Shown here: positions 7,418 through 17,666 of the stretch, in pieces
Position numbering within the stretch: the stretch's first letter is position 1
Layout: each line of letters opens with the position of its first letter
DNA from: Collimonas sp. PA-H2
Lineage (GTDB): Bacteria > Pseudomonadota > Gammaproteobacteria > Burkholderiales > Burkholderiaceae_D
NCBI RefSeq assembly: GCF_002564105.1
Contig: NZ_PDBX01000001.1
Location: 5,394,001-5,458,000, forward strand
Direction: 5' to 3'
Length of the DNA: 64,000 bases
The notes under the pieces: generated by a model
Told to the model about the DNA's origin: nothing
The model's input: only the letters and a program-made list of their open reading frames with translations
Database searches by the model: none
Made by a program: the position numbers and the translations under genes

Positions 7418-8194
7418 TCAGGCATCAAAACGGCCATGGCGCCCCGCTCCAAGCGTGAACCTGGACGCGCCGTCCTCGCCTTCGCCAAACACGATCGGCA
7501 CTCCATGCGCGCCTTCGCGCCGCAACGCCTCGGCCAATGGCAAATCCCATTGTTCATAAGCGGAGCTGCGATCGGTCAGCATGCATTGCTGGGGAAAGCC
7601 GGCGATCTGCCGCGCCAGATCCTGCGCCACCAGCAAGGCGCCGCCGGGCGGCGTGCTGCGGTTGATCAAGCCCATCGCCAACGCTTCGGCGGCGGCAACC
7701 GGGCGTCCCGTCAGGATCAAGTCCAGCGCCCGACCCATGCCGATCAGGCGCGGCAGCCTGACCGTGCCGCCATCGATCAAGGGCACGCCCCAGCGCCGGC
7801 AAAACACGCCGAACACGGCATCCTCGTCGGCCACCCGCAGATCTGCCAGCAACGCCAGTTCCAGTCCGCCGGCAACGGCACAGCCATTGATGGCTGCCAC
7901 CAGCGGCTTGGACAGCGCCATGCGGGTCGGGCCCATCGGGCCGCTGCCGCCGCCTTCGGCGTCGAGCTCATTGCGCAAGGCAGGATCGCCGATGGCGGTG
8001 AGGTCGGCGCCGGCGCAGAAGTTGTCCCCGGCGCCGGTCAGCACCGCCACCCGCAGCGAGGCATCGCTTTCGAACCGTTCAAACGCCAGATGCAGCTCAT
8101 CGGCCATCAAGCGGTCGACCGCATTGCGTTTGTGCGGCCGGTTCATCGTGATGGTGCAGATACTGCCGTCGGTCTCGAACAAAATGGAGGGCAT
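7418..8194 (-). CDS. Enoyl-CoA hydratase/isomerase family protein
   Basis: The 258-residue product has the crotonase fold: the NFCAGADL segment at about 58-65 forms part of the CoA oxyanion hole, GCAVAGGLELALLADLR at about 105-121 is the second signature, and FGVFCRRWGVPLIDGG follows with the acidic position replaced or shifted. It likely hydrates or isomerises an acyl-CoA in fatty- or amino-acid breakdown. It follows the glutamate dehydrogenase gene on the same strand by 92 bases. The exact substrate is not readable, and loss of one of the two hydratase glutamates cannot be excluded without an alignment. Confidence 0.85.
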   Translation of the reverse strand: MPSILFETDGSICTITMNRPHKRNAVDRLMADELHLAFERFESDASLRVAVLTGAGDNFCAGADLTAIGDPALRNELDAEGGGSGPMGPTRMALSKPLVAAINGCAVAGGLELALLADLRVADEDAVFGVFCRRWGVPLIDGGTVRLPRLIGMGRALDLILTGRPVAAAEALAMGLINRSTPPGGALLVAQDLARQIAGFPQQCMLTDRSSAYEQWDLPLAEALRREGAHGVPIVFGEGEDGASRFTLGAGRHGRFDA

Positions 8195-8286
8195 GGCGCC
8201 GCCTTTCTATTTGCCAGTCGGCACTGGGCGGCGCAAGGAGCGGCACAGCAAGATAAGCTGCGCGGCTCCCACGCCTCCCAGGTGTT

Positions 8287-11200
8287 TCAGTTAGTCGCGG
8301 CGTCGATCGCCCGCATTTCCCGCGCCGCCACCGACAGCATGGCGAGATCCACGTTGCCGCCCATCTGGAAATCGGTCAGCAGGCGGCGATAGCGCTCCAG
8401 CGGCGTCCGGCTGGCAGTCTGCCAGACGTCGATCATTTCCTGCGACTTGTCCAGCGCCGGCGACAGCTGGATCACCTTGGCTGTCAAGGCGCGCTGCAGG
8501 CCGGTCAGGTCGCTCTGCAAGGCGGTCCGCGCCAGCGTCTGCCAATGCGAATCCACCGGTAAGGCGCTGGTCCGCTCGCGCATCCAGCCGAAATTCAGAT
8601 TCAGGTCGAGCGCAAAATATACCGCCGCCACCAGCTCCAGGCTGCGGCCGGTGGATGCCGCCACCTCGGCGATATCCAGCACCGCACCGATCAGCTCGGC
8701 GCTGGCGACCCGCCGCGCCAGCTGTTCGGAGACGCCGGCCTGGATCAGAGCATCGCGTTTGGCCTTGAGCGCTTCGGCGTCGGTAGCAGCCAGTAGCGAA
8801 ACCAGTTGCGGCCCGAGCTGGTCGGCCGCCTGGCGGAAACGCGCCACCGTAGCTTCGATCGAGGCTTCCTGCACATGGCGATGCAGGAACCAGAAACTGG
8901 CGTGTTCGATCAAACCGCCGACATCAACGAACATCTGCGCCTGAAGGGCATCCGGCACCAGGTTGTCGAGAGCATCGATGTCTTGCCAGATTTCCTCGAA
9001 ACCGAAGACTTCGCGCGCTATCACGGTGGCACGGACGACATCGGCCGGACTGGCGCCGCTTTCATCCGCCAGCTGATAGACGAAAGTAGCGCCGACCCGG
9101 TTGGTCAAGGTATTGACCAGATAGGTGGCGATGATTTCGCGCGCCAGCGGATGGCGCCGCATGGCGTCCGGATAACGCTCGCGCAACGGCTGCGGGAAGT
9201 AAGCCGGCAGCGAAGCGGCAATGAAGGGATCCGCCAGCAGATCCGAAGCCAGCAATTCCTCATACAGCCACATCTTGTTGTAAGCCATCAGCACGGCACG
9301 CTCCGGCGCAGCCAGGCCTTGCTTGGCGGTCTTGCGCTCGGCGCACTCCTCTTCGGACGGCAGGAACTCAACCGCACGGTCAAGCCGGCCGGCCCGCTCC
9401 AGGCTGCGGATCAGGCGCGCTTCCGGCTCCAGCAGGCTGGCGGCGCGGCGTCCCGCCACCGACAGCGACTGCGTCTGGTAGTAGTTGTCGGTCAGCACCT
9501 GCAAGCCAACTTCTTCCGTCATTTCCGCCAACAGTTTGTTGCGCTGTTTCTCGGTCATCTCGCCATCGCCGACAATCAGACCGAGCATGATCTTGATATT
9601 CACTTCATGATCGGAGCAGTCGACGCCGGCTGAATTATCGATCGCATCGGTACAAATCCGGCCGCCCTTTTGCGCAAACTCGATGCGGCCGAACTGGGTG
9701 GCGCCGAGATTGCCGCCCTCTGCCACCACCTTGCAGTTGAGTTCGGCGCCGTTGACGCGGATCGCGTCGTTGGCGCGGTCGCCGACCTGGGCATGGGTTT
9801 CGCGGGTGGCCTTGATATAGGTGCCGATGCCGCCGTTATAGAGCAGGTCGACCGGCGCCAGCAGGATCGCCCGTATCAGTTCGGTCGGCGCCAGCTCGCT
9901 GGCGGTAACGCCCAGCATGGCTTGCACCTGCGGCGTCAGGGGGATGGTCTTGAGGCTGCGCGCATAGACTCCGCCGCCGCTGGAAATCAGGTCGCTGTTG
10001 TAGTCCGCCCAGCTGGAGCGCGGCAAGGCGAACAGACGTTCGCGTTCGGCAAAGCTGGCGGCCGGATCGGGCGCCGGATCAAGGAAAATGTGGCGATGAT
10101 CAAAGCCTGCCAGCAGCTTGATATGGCGCGACAGCAGCATGCCGTTGCCGAACACGTCGCCCGACATGTCGCCGATGCCTACCACCGTGAAATCCTGCTC
10201 CTGGGTATTCAGGCCGGTTTCGCGGAAATGGCGCTTGACCGCTTCCCAGGCGCCGCGGGCGGTAATCCCCATCTTCTTGTGGTCATAGCCGACCGAACCG
10301 CCGGAAGCAAAGGCGTCGCCCAGCCAGAAACCGTACTCAGCCGACACCGCGTTGGCGTAATCGGAAAAACTGGCGGTGCCTTTATCGGCCGCCACCACCA
10401 GGTAAGGATCGTCCGCATCGTAGCGCACCACGTCTGCGGGCGGCACCACCTTGCCATCGACCAGGTTGTCGGTCAGGTCGAGCAGGCCGCGCAGGAAATT
10501 CTGGTAGCAGGCCACGCCCTCGCGCAGGTAGGCATCGCGCTCGCTGGCCGGCGGTGCGCTTTTCAGTACGAAGCCGCCCTTGGAGCCGACCGGCACGATC
10601 ACCGCATTCTTGACCATTTGCGCTTTCACCAGCCCCAGCACCTCGGTGCGAAAATCTTCCCGCCGGTCCGACCAGCGCAAGCCGCCGCGCGCCACCTTGC
10701 CGCCGCGTAGGTGAACGCCCTCGAAGCGCGGCGAATACACCCAGATTTCAAACATCGGCTTGGGCGCTGGCAATCCCGGCACCTTGGACGGATCGAACTT
10801 GAACGACAGGTAAGGCTTCGGCTGGCCGTCGGCGCCGCGCTGGAAATAATTGCTGCGCAAAGTGGCGCTGATGACGCCGAGGAACTGGCGCAGGATGCGG
10901 TCTTCATCCAGGTTCGGCACCTGGTCCATGGCCTCTTCGGTCTGCGCCAGCAGGGCCTTGGTCCTGGCATCCGCGCCAGGGTCTTTGGCATGCGCCGGGT
11001 CGAAACGTGCCAGGAACAGCTCAACCAGCTTGCGTGCAATCGCCGGGTTGGCAGTCAGGGCCTGCTCGATGTAGGCGTTGCTGAAGGTCGAGCCCACTTG
11101 CCGCAGATAGCGCGCATAAGCGCGCAGAATAGTCACTTCGCGCCAGGTCAGGCGTGCGCGCAGCACCAGGCGGTTGAGATCGTCGTTGTCCGCTTCGCCG

Positions 11201-13149
11201 CTCCAGACGCGGGCGAAGGCATCTTCGAACACGCCTTTGATGCGGTCAATCTCGACTTCGCTGTCGTCCGCGGTCTGCATGCCGAAATCGTGGATCCAGG
11301 CCGGTTCGCCGTCTTGCAGTTCGATGCGGTAAGGCCGCTCCTCGTTCACTTTCACGCCCATGTGCTCCAGCATGGGCAGGCTTTGCGACAGCGCCATCGG
11401 CTTACCGGCGCGGTATATCTTCAGCCGCAGCGACGCCGGCGCGGCTTCGATCGGACGGTACAAGCTCATCGCCAGGCCGGCATTTTTTTGCGCATCTTCC
11501 AGCAAGGCGATGTCGTGCACCGCGGCGCGCGCGGCGTAGTCCTCGCGGAAACCGGCCGGGAAAGAACCGGCATAACGCCGCAGCAGCCGTGTGCCCTGCT
11601 CTTCGCCGCGCTGCTCCAGCAAGGCCTCCGCCATGTCGTCCTGCCAGCGCCGGGTAGCCTGGACTATGCGCGCTTCCAGTTGCTCGACGTCGATCTCGCT
11701 GACGGTGCCAGGCTCGGTGCGGACAGTGAACTGGATGCGCGCCAGCATCGATTCCGACAGCAAGGGAGTGAATTCGATGCCGGTACCCTTGAAGGCCTCC
11801 AGCAGCAAGACCTGGATGCGTTCGCGCAACTCGGTATTGAAGCGGTCGCGCGGCACGAACACCAGGCAGGAAACATAGCGGCCGAAAGCGTCGCGACGCA
11901 CGAACAGGCGCGTGCGCTGGCGTTCTTCCAGACGCAGGATGCCGCTGGCGGTATCGAACAGTTCATCTTCGTCGATCTGAAACAGTTCATCGCGCGGGAA
12001 CTGCTCCAGGATGGTGGCCAGGGTCTTGGACAAATGCCCTTTCGGAACGAAGCCGGCGCGCTCCAGCACCTTGGCTACTTTGCGCCGCACCAGCGGGATT
12101 TCATTGGTCGGCACCATATACGCCGTGGATGTATACAAGCCGACGATACGGCGCTCGCCGATCACCTTGCCGGTGCTGTCGTAGCGCTTGACGCCGACAT
12201 AATCGAGATAGCCGGTGCGATGCACGGTGGCGCGCGAATTGGCCTTGGTAATGAAAATCGGCGACTGCGCGTCGATGATGCCTTGCGCGCTGATCGGCAG
12301 CTTGGTCATGTCGGCGCTGTCCGAGGTGCGCAGGGAATCGCGCAAAATGCCCAGGCCGGAACCGGGCACGCCTTGCAGATAATTTTCGCCGGCGTTGACG
12401 ATCAGTTCGTAATCGCGATAGCCGAGGAAGGTGAAATGGTCGTCCACCATCCATTCCAGGAAGGCGCGCGCTTCAGCCACCTCGCTCTTCAATGCGGTGT
12501 CCGCGCCATCCTGCTTTTTCAGGTCATCGATGGCGCCGCTGGCCGCTGCCATCATCTGCCGCCAGTCTTCCACCGCGGCACGCACGTCGCCCAGCACCTT
12601 GAGCACGCCGGCCTGGATTTCCTCCATCCGCGCGGCTTCGGTGCAGCGGTCGATTTCGATGTGGATATTGGATTCCAGCCGGGCCTGTTCGCCATCCTTG
12701 CCGGCCGCTTCGCTGGCGCGTTGGATTTTTTCAACCTGGCCGCCGGCATCGCGCCAGACGCGGAACACCGGATGAATCACCGCATGCAAGGTCAGGCCGA
12801 GGCGGTTGATTTCGGTGCTGACCGAATCCACCAGGAACGGCATGTCGTCATTGACGATCTCGATCACGCTGTGGCCGGATTGCCAGCCATGCTCGTCGAT
12901 GCGCGGATTATAGATCCGCACGCGCGGCGTGCCCGAGATGAAATGGCGGCCAAATTGCCAGTGCGCCATCGCGGCGCCATACAGATCGGCGCTGTCGCGG
13001 CTCAGAATCTGTTCTTCCCCCACCTGTGAGTAATATTCGGCCAGGAATGGTTGCATGGTTGCAAACACATCCGGTGGCAAACGATCACGCGCAAATTCGA
13101 CCATCTCTGCCAGCTTCTGCTGTTTTCCTGCTATTGCGGCGTTATGCAT
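8287..13149 (-). CDS. gdhB: NAD-specific glutamate dehydrogenase, large type
   Basis: At 1,620 residues this has the size of the 180-kDa class of NAD-dependent glutamate dehydrogenases, which turn glutamate into 2-oxoglutarate plus ammonia in amino-acid catabolism. A long N-terminal regulatory part with ACT-like segments precedes the catalytic core: WSDRREDFRTEVLGL near 825-840, the VGSKGGFVLK lysine motif near 855, and the NAD-binding GIGDMSGDVFGNGML segment near 990-1003. A long C-terminal helical region follows. The length is normal and no frame break is seen. The start at 13149 gives the usual MHNAAIAGKQQKL-type N-terminus. Confidence 0.96.
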   Translation of the reverse strand: MHNAAIAGKQQKLAEMVEFARDRLPPDVFATMQPFLAEYYSQVGEEQILSRDSADLYGAAMAHWQFGRHFISGTPRVRIYNPRIDEHGWQSGHSVIEIVNDDMPFLVDSVSTEINRLGLTLHAVIHPVFRVWRDAGGQVEKIQRASEAAGKDGEQARLESNIHIEIDRCTEAARMEEIQAGVLKVLGDVRAAVEDWRQMMAAASGAIDDLKKQDGADTALKSEVAEARAFLEWMVDDHFTFLGYRDYELIVNAGENYLQGVPGSGLGILRDSLRTSDSADMTKLPISAQGIIDAQSPIFITKANSRATVHRTGYLDYVGVKRYDSTGKVIGERRIVGLYTSTAYMVPTNEIPLVRRKVAKVLERAGFVPKGHLSKTLATILEQFPRDELFQIDEDELFDTASGILRLEERQRTRLFVRRDAFGRYVSCLVFVPRDRFNTELRERIQVLLLEAFKGTGIEFTPLLSESMLARIQFTVRTEPGTVSEIDVEQLEARIVQATRRWQDDMAEALLEQRGEEQGTRLLRRYAGSFPAGFREDYAARAAVHDIALLEDAQKNAGLAMSLYRPIEAAPASLRLKIYRAGKPMALSQSLPMLEHMGVKVNEERPYRIELQDGEPAWIHDFGMQTADDSEVEIDRIKGVFEDAFARVWSGEADNDDLNRLVLRARLTWREVTILRAYARYLRQVGSTFSNAYIEQALTANPAIARKLVELFLARFDPAHAKDPGADARTKALLAQTEEAMDQVPNLDEDRILRQFLGVISATLRSNYFQRGADGQPKPYLSFKFDPSKVPGLPAPKPMFEIWVYSPRFEGVHLRGGKVARGGLRWSDRREDFRTEVLGLVKAQMVKNAVIVPVGSKGGFVLKSAPPASERDAYLREGVACYQNFLRGLLDLTDNLVDGKVVPPADVVRYDADDPYLVVAADKGTASFSDYANAVSAEYGFWLGDAFASGGSVGYDHKKMGITARGAWEAVKRHFRETGLNTQEQDFTVVGIGDMSGDVFGNGMLLSRHIKLLAGFDHRHIFLDPAPDPAASFAERERLFALPRSSWADYNSDLISSGGGVYARSLKTIPLTPQVQAMLGVTASELAPTELIRAILLAPVDLLYNGGIGTYIKATRETHAQVGDRANDAIRVNGAELNCKVVAEGGNLGATQFGRIEFAQKGGRICTDAIDNSAGVDCSDHEVNIKIMLGLIVGDGEMTEKQRNKLLAEMTEEVGLQVLTDNYYQTQSLSVAGRRAASLLEPEARLIRSLERAGRLDRAVEFLPSEEECAERKTAKQGLAAPERAVLMAYNKMWLYEELLASDLLADPFIAASLPAYFPQPLRERYPDAMRRHPLAREIIATYLVNTLTNRVGATFVYQLADESGASPADVVRATVIAREVFGFEEIWQDIDALDNLVPDALQAQMFVDVGGLIEHASFWFLHRHVQEASIEATVARFRQAADQLGPQLVSLLAATDAEALKAKRDALIQAGVSEQLARRVASAELIGAVLDIAEVAASTGRSLELVAAVYFALDLNLNFGWMRERTSALPVDSHWQTLARTALQSDLTGLQRALTAKVIQLSPALDKSQEMIDVWQTASRTPLERYRRLLTDFQMGGNVDLAMLSVAAREMRAIDAATN

Positions 13150-13372
13150 GATTTTCCTTCGAATAGCTAAATGGTTAACTTCTTCCGAACTCTACTCTGC
13201 TTAGATTCTACCTATCGCGGGCGCAAAACCACAGGCTTTTTAAAAAAACAACCTGACGCCGGACTCCTGTCATTCTGCGGTAAAACGTTTGTGATAACTT
13301 GCCCGCCTTGAAGAAACCAAAACACCGCCAGCCATCAGCCGGACGGCGCATCATCCGCAACGAGGAAAAGCA

Positions 13373-14476
13373 ATGTCGCAACGATTTCATAATCCGGTCG
13401 CAATCCATTTCGGCAACGGCTGCCTGCAAGACCTGCCGCAGCTGCTTGGCGCCGGCAAGGTGGTCCTGGTGACATTTCCGGAAGCGCGGGCGCTCGGCCT
13501 GGTGAGCCGGATGGAACAACTGCTGGGCGACCGTATCTCGTATGTCATCGACGATATCCAGCCAAATCCAGATGTCGCCGCCTTGCGTGCCATGTATGAA
13601 CAATTCTGGCGGCGGGAGCAGACCTGCGACACCTTGGTCGCACTGGGCGGCGGCAGCGTCATCGATACCGCCAAGGCTTTGCTGGTGGGCACCGCCAGCG
13701 GCAGTTTCGCGGAATTGCTGGCATTGCTGGCCGACGGCAAGCCGTTCACGCCGCCGCGGACGAAAAACCTGATCGCTATACCGACCACGGCCGGCACCGG
13801 CAGCGAGGTCACGCCCTGGGCAACCATCTGGGATGCCGCCAGCAAGAAGAAATATTCCCTGCATCTGGATTGCACCTGGCCTATCGCGGCGCTGGTAGAC
13901 CCCGCGCTGATGCTGAGCCTGCCGCGCCAGGTGACTATTTCCACTGGCCTGGACGCGCTGTCGCACGCGCTGGAATCGATCTGGAACGTCAACGCCAACC
14001 CTATCTCGGACACTTACGCAGCCTCTGCAATCCAGGACATCCTGGCTTGTCTGCCGGCGCTGGCCGACGATCTGGGCAACCCTGCGCTGCGCTCGGCGAT
14101 GGCGCTGGCGGCCCTGAAAGCCGGGCTGGCGTTTTCCAACACCAAGACTGCGCTGGCGCACTCGATCTCCTACGAAATGACGCTGAGCCACGGACTGCCG
14201 CACGGCATCGCCTGCTCCTTCACGCTGCCGATGGTGCTGCGCATGGCCTGGGGCGCGCAGGCGGAACGCGACGCCACGCTGCAGCGCGTGTTCGGCGCCG
14301 GCCGCGAAGAGGCGGAACAGCGTTTGCGCGATTTCCTGCATCGGCTGGACGTCAAGACCGATTTTTCCGATTATGGCGTTTCCCTCCAGGACGCCCGGCA
14401 GATGGTGAGCCAGGCGATGCAAGGCGCGCGCGGTAAAAATTTTATCGGCAAGGATAAGGTCTTCTCCTTTACCTGA
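13373..14476 (+). CDS. Iron-containing alcohol dehydrogenase (phosphonoacetaldehyde-reductase-like)
   Basis: The 367-residue product has the family III iron-ADH signatures: LGGGSVIDTAKA at 91-102 binds the nucleotide phosphate, PTTAGTGSEVTPWA follows, and metal-binding His and Asp residues sit in GLDALSHALES and AHSISYEMTLSHGLPHG. The overall sequence is closest to the branch that includes phosphonoacetaldehyde reductases, but no other phosphonate gene is nearby, so the substrate remains open. GAGGAAAAGCA stands before the ATG. The gene is divergent from the glutamate dehydrogenase, with a 223-base intergenic region. Confidence 0.85.
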   Translation: MSQRFHNPVAIHFGNGCLQDLPQLLGAGKVVLVTFPEARALGLVSRMEQLLGDRISYVIDDIQPNPDVAALRAMYEQFWRREQTCDTLVALGGGSVIDTAKALLVGTASGSFAELLALLADGKPFTPPRTKNLIAIPTTAGTGSEVTPWATIWDAASKKKYSLHLDCTWPIAALVDPALMLSLPRQVTISTGLDALSHALESIWNVNANPISDTYAASAIQDILACLPALADDLGNPALRSAMALAALKAGLAFSNTKTALAHSISYEMTLSHGLPHGIACSFTLPMVLRMAWGAQAERDATLQRVFGAGREEAEQRLRDFLHRLDVKTDFSDYGVSLQDARQMVSQAMQGARGKNFIGKDKVFSFT

Positions 14477-14886
14477 GCACCCACCCTGAGGCGTCAAGGC
14501 CTCCCCCCTGGGATAAAGCACCCGGCAGCTATCCGCCTCGCCGAATTACTCCCGCACATTCATACATTTAGATCCCTAGGGGACAAAGCCCGCAGCTCTC
14601 GCCGGCGGCGGCGCTATATTTTTCGGAATATATTTCAGAACATCAAATTCATTAAATTCGTTTTAATCATTGAATTTAATGGCTAGTCGACTTATGATGA
14701 CTCATACGTTGCCGAAAATTATTTTCCACCGCGCGCGCCGCCAATCCATCGAGATCACCGGAATCCCCGGCCGATGCCGCGCCCGGACGGCCACCGGTCG
14801 CCCTTGCCGGGCGTTAGCGGCGCATGCGGCATGCATGATCGCCAATGCAATCAAATGCCTTCTTTTGGACGCTTTCCCTAAAAACC
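14477..14886. other. Intergenic region upstream of the priming glycosyltransferase
   Basis: About 410 bases without a convincing gene. The first half is GC-rich; from about 14610 it turns AT-rich and holds the dyad and CATTNAATT repeats described at 14641-14681. A short open frame from 14670 overlaps the glycosyltransferase in another phase and has no coding character. Confidence 0.6.
14641..14681. promoter_or_regulatory. AT-rich dyad upstream of the priming glycosyltransferase
   Basis: CATTAAATTC (14650-14659) and GAATTTAATG (14672-14681) are perfect inverse complements around a 12-base centre. The stretch also reads as roughly nine-base-phased units CATCAAATT, CATTAAATT and CATTGAATT. Inside it ATTAAA-TTCG-TTTTAAT (14651-14667) resembles the dyad at 26371-26388 on the far side of the polysaccharide locus. 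It may be a shared regulator site. Confidence 0.5.
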
Positions 14887-16305
14887 ATGGCAAGCTCAAA
14901 ATCCCTGATACTTTTCGAACGAGTGCTCACCTTCGAATTGCCGCAATGGCTGGTAGATGCACTGATCCTGTGCGCTACCGCCCAGCTGGCCGGCCACTTC
15001 CATTTCAATTCGGCCATGACCACCACCGCGCCGATTCATTCGCTGCTCTTGTATTTCTGTTGTGCGTTTGGCGTGCTGACATTTTCCAAACTGAACTTAT
15101 ATACATCCTGGCAAGAATGGCCGATGCCGGCGATCTTCACCCGGCTCGCCTGCGCCTGGGGCGCCATATTGCTGGCGGGGTATGCTCTCAGCGTCATGGT
15201 GCATGGGGTCGGCGCTTTGTCGCGCCGCTGGCTGGTGTACTGGTATCTGATCAGCCTGGTCTTTCTGGCCCTGTACCGCTTTCTCATCTATGCCTCGGCC
15301 TGTCACTTGCGCAAGCGCGGCATCAACACCCGGCGCATTGTGATTGTCGGCTATGGCCCCACCGGGCAGGAAATGCACAAGCGCGCGCTGCACAATGCCG
15401 CCGCGGTCTATGACGTACGCGCCGTGGCCGTCGTCGGCGAACAGGCGCACAAACTGCAAGATCCTGCCATCGATCACATCGGTAGCTACGATGATATCCA
15501 TCACTACGTGGTGCAGCACGAGATCCATGAAATCTGGATCACCCTGCCGATGAGCGCCGCGCCACAGCTGAAACAGCTGCAGCATTGCCTGCGCAATACC
15601 CTGGTCGACATCCGCTGGGTGCCAGATACTTCAGGCATACAGATGTTGAGCAACCTGGCCGTCAATTTTCTCGGCATCCCGGCGGTAGAACTGAACCGCC
15701 CCGCCCCCAGCGGCATCCACGCCATCGTCAAGCACCTGCTGGACAAGCTGTTCGCCCTGGCGGCGCTGACGCTGCTGGCACCCTTGTTTGCGGTGATCGC
15801 CGTCTGCATCAAATACTCGTCGCCCGGCCCGGTGTTCTTCAAGCAGGCCAGGCTGGGGCTCAACGGCAAGAAATTCATGGTCTACAAATTCCGCACCATG
15901 AAACTGCACCAGGAACACAAGAAACTGACCCAGGCCACGCAACATGATCCGCGCATCACCCGGGTCGGGCAATTCCTGCGGCGCACCAGCCTGGATGAAC
16001 TGCCGCAGTTCCTCAATGTGCTGATCGGCGACATGTCCGTGATCGGCCCCAGGCCGCATGCGCTGGAACATAACGAGCTCTACGAAAAGCTGCTGGAGAT
16101 GTATATGGTGCGGCACCGGGTCAAGCCCGGCATCACCGGCTGGGCGCAAATCCACGGCCACCGGGGTGAAACCGATACCGTGGATAAAATGGAGAAACGC
16201 GTACAGTTCGACCTGTACTACATCCAGCACTGGTCGTTCCTGATGGATTTCCGCATCCTGGTATGGACAGCCTTCAAGGGCTGGACCGGCAGCGCCGCCT
16301 ATTAG
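14887..16305 (+). CDS. Undecaprenyl-phosphate sugar phosphotransferase (EPS priming enzyme)
   Basis: The 472-residue product is a polyisoprenyl-phosphate hexose-1-phosphate transferase of the WcaJ type. It has several N-terminal membrane helices, a central CoA-binding-like domain ([12 protein letters not shown] near 145), one more helix near 295-315, and the C-terminal catalytic domain with [18 protein letters not shown] and [21 protein letters not shown]. It loads the first sugar onto undecaprenyl phosphate to start repeat-unit assembly. An ATG at 14845 is also in frame; neither start has a clear ribosome site, and 14887 gives the more usual N-terminus. It faces the other EPS genes and ends 16 bases from the glycoside hydrolase gene. 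Confidence 0.92.
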   Translation: MASSKSLILFERVLTFELPQWLVDALILCATAQLAGHFHFNSAMTTTAPIHSLLLYFCCAFGVLTFSKLNLYTSWQEWPMPAIFTRLACAWGAILLAGYALSVMVHGVGALSRRWLVYWYLISLVFLALYRFLIYASACHLRKRGINTRRIVIVGYGPTGQEMHKRALHNAAAVYDVRAVAVVGEQAHKLQDPAIDHIGSYDDIHHYVVQHEIHEIWITLPMSAAPQLKQLQHCLRNTLVDIRWVPDTSGIQMLSNLAVNFLGIPAVELNRPAPSGIHAIVKHLLDKLFALAALTLLAPLFAVIAVCIKYSSPGPVFFKQARLGLNGKKFMVYKFRTMKLHQEHKKLTQATQHDPRITRVGQFLRRTSLDELPQFLNVLIGDMSVIGPRPHALEHNELYEKLLEMYMVRHRVKPGITGWAQIHGHRGETDTVDKMEKRVQFDLYYIQHWSFLMDFRILVWTAFKGWTGSAAY

Positions 16306-16320
16306 GGCGGCCGCCGCAGT

Positions 16321-17592
16321 TTAATAGTAAAGCGTGACAGCCAGCGGCGCCTGACCGGCCCTCAGCTCCACCGTGCCGCCGCTACCGGGACACGCTGTAT
16401 CGGTCTGCACAGGAAGAAAGCGGCTGATAGCGCAAGCCTTGGCGCCGTTCCTGGAAAATTGATAAGTCGCCCCGGAACCGGCGGCGCTGCTCCAGACTAC
16501 ATAAACCGTGCGTTTATCCTTGGCCGCCGCCTGGCTGCCCAGGGTCAACTGATAGTCGCTGGCACTTGCCTTGGCCGATACAAGCTGTGTCTGGCTAAGC
16601 CTGGAAAATAAATGCTGCAAGGCCAGCAATGCTGGCTTCGGCTGACCGTTCATATCAACCAGACCATAATTTTCCTCGATTGCAGCGGGATCGCCGCCGG
16701 TATCCTTCCATGCATAGATATTCAGCAAGGACAGCCGCACAAACACGCTGGACAGATACTCCCGCACAACCAGCAGCGCCTGGCCGTCCAGGTCGCGAGT
16801 CGGAGAAAAGCTTGAATATCCCCACTCTGAAGCAATCACAGGTGCGCTGCTCTTCTCGTATTTACTCATTACCTGGCGGACTTCGGCGAAATCGCTGATC
16901 AGCGTTTCCGGCTTCTCGCGATAGGGATGTACAGAGATGCCGCTGAGGCAGGTTTTTAGAGAAACGTCGAGCAACTCGTCGTAGGGCGAACTGGAGAAAG
17001 CGCGCGGCATTTTGGAAAAACCGAAACCGAACACCTTGTACGTTTTAGAGCCGGACTGGCTTTGCAGAGCGCTGCAGATTTTCTGTACCGACGGCACCAG
17101 GCCCGGACGCAACAGTTCCGGTTTCAAGAAAGTCGGGATTTCCGGCTCGTTCCACAGCTCCCATAAAATGTCGGGGTCGCGATGCTGATCCATGAAGCCG
17201 AGCGCAAAATTGGCAAAATCGCTGGCAGACTGGCTTGCCATCTGGCGGCTGGTGACATTCGCCTTCCTCTCGCCCCATACGTCTGGCCCGCCGAACAATG
17301 TCAGGACCGGCTTTAACTGCAGGGCGCGCAGTTGCGTCAGCAATCCCGCGTAATCCGCTTTTTTCCCGGCCACGGCGGCAATTTCCGGACGCACGCCAAA
17401 GCGCACGTATTCAAAACCGGCCTTCTTTATCAGCCGCAGATCCTTTTCCGAAATCTTGACGGGATCGATCTGGATGCTCGCAGCGGTAGGATAAATCGAG
17501 GGGATGCCATCTTGTTCCAGCGCTTTCGCCTGGGAACCACCCAGCGTGCAGAACACAAGCAACGGCAGGGAAACGCCAATACGCATTTTCAT
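16321..17592 (-). CDS. Secreted GH39/GH5-like glycoside hydrolase (PslG-like)
   Basis: The 423-residue product has a signal peptide and a clan GH-A barrel. The acid/base Glu149 sits in LWELWNEPE and the likely nucleophile Glu256 in ASEWGYSS; His222 lies in SVHPY. The layout resembles PslG-type polysaccharide hydrolases, which are encoded in exopolysaccharide loci and trim or process the polymer in the periplasm. A beta-rich C-terminal domain (about 330-423) may bind carbohydrate. AGGAG precedes the ATG. It is the last gene of the minus-strand EPS operon, 75 bases after the glycosyltransferase. The substrate is presumably the local polymer. Confidence 0.8.
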   Translation of the reverse strand: MKMRIGVSLPLLVFCTLGGSQAKALEQDGIPSIYPTAASIQIDPVKISEKDLRLIKKAGFEYVRFGVRPEIAAVAGKKADYAGLLTQLRALQLKPVLTLFGGPDVWGERKANVTSRQMASQSASDFANFALGFMDQHRDPDILWELWNEPEIPTFLKPELLRPGLVPSVQKICSALQSQSGSKTYKVFGFGFSKMPRAFSSSPYDELLDVSLKTCLSGISVHPYREKPETLISDFAEVRQVMSKYEKSSAPVIASEWGYSSFSPTRDLDGQALLVVREYLSSVFVRLSLLNIYAWKDTGGDPAAIEENYGLVDMNGQPKPALLALQHLFSRLSQTQLVSAKASASDYQLTLGSQAAAKDKRTVYVVWSSAAGSGATYQFSRNGAKACAISRFLPVQTDTACPGSGGTVELRAGQAPLAVTLYY

Positions 17593-17614
17593 GCAAGCTC
17601 CTGATTATAAAATG

Positions 17615-17647
17615 GCAACTGAGTAGCAACTGCGTGGCAACCGTGCG
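17615..17647. repeat. Three 11-base tandem repeats
   Basis: GCAACTGAGTA, GCAACTGCGTG and GCAACCGTGCG follow one another without a gap in the space between the glycosyltransferase and glycoside hydrolase genes. The copies are imperfect; no function is evident. Confidence 0.6.
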
Positions 17648-17666
17648 GCATGCAGCGCGCAACAAG

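Noticed and set aside
10711..13029. A 772-codon open frame on the strand opposite the glutamate dehydrogenase gene
   Set aside because: It lies wholly within the coding region of a large conserved enzyme, is rich in His, Arg and Gln like other reverse-frame shadows of GC-rich genes, and has no family resemblance.
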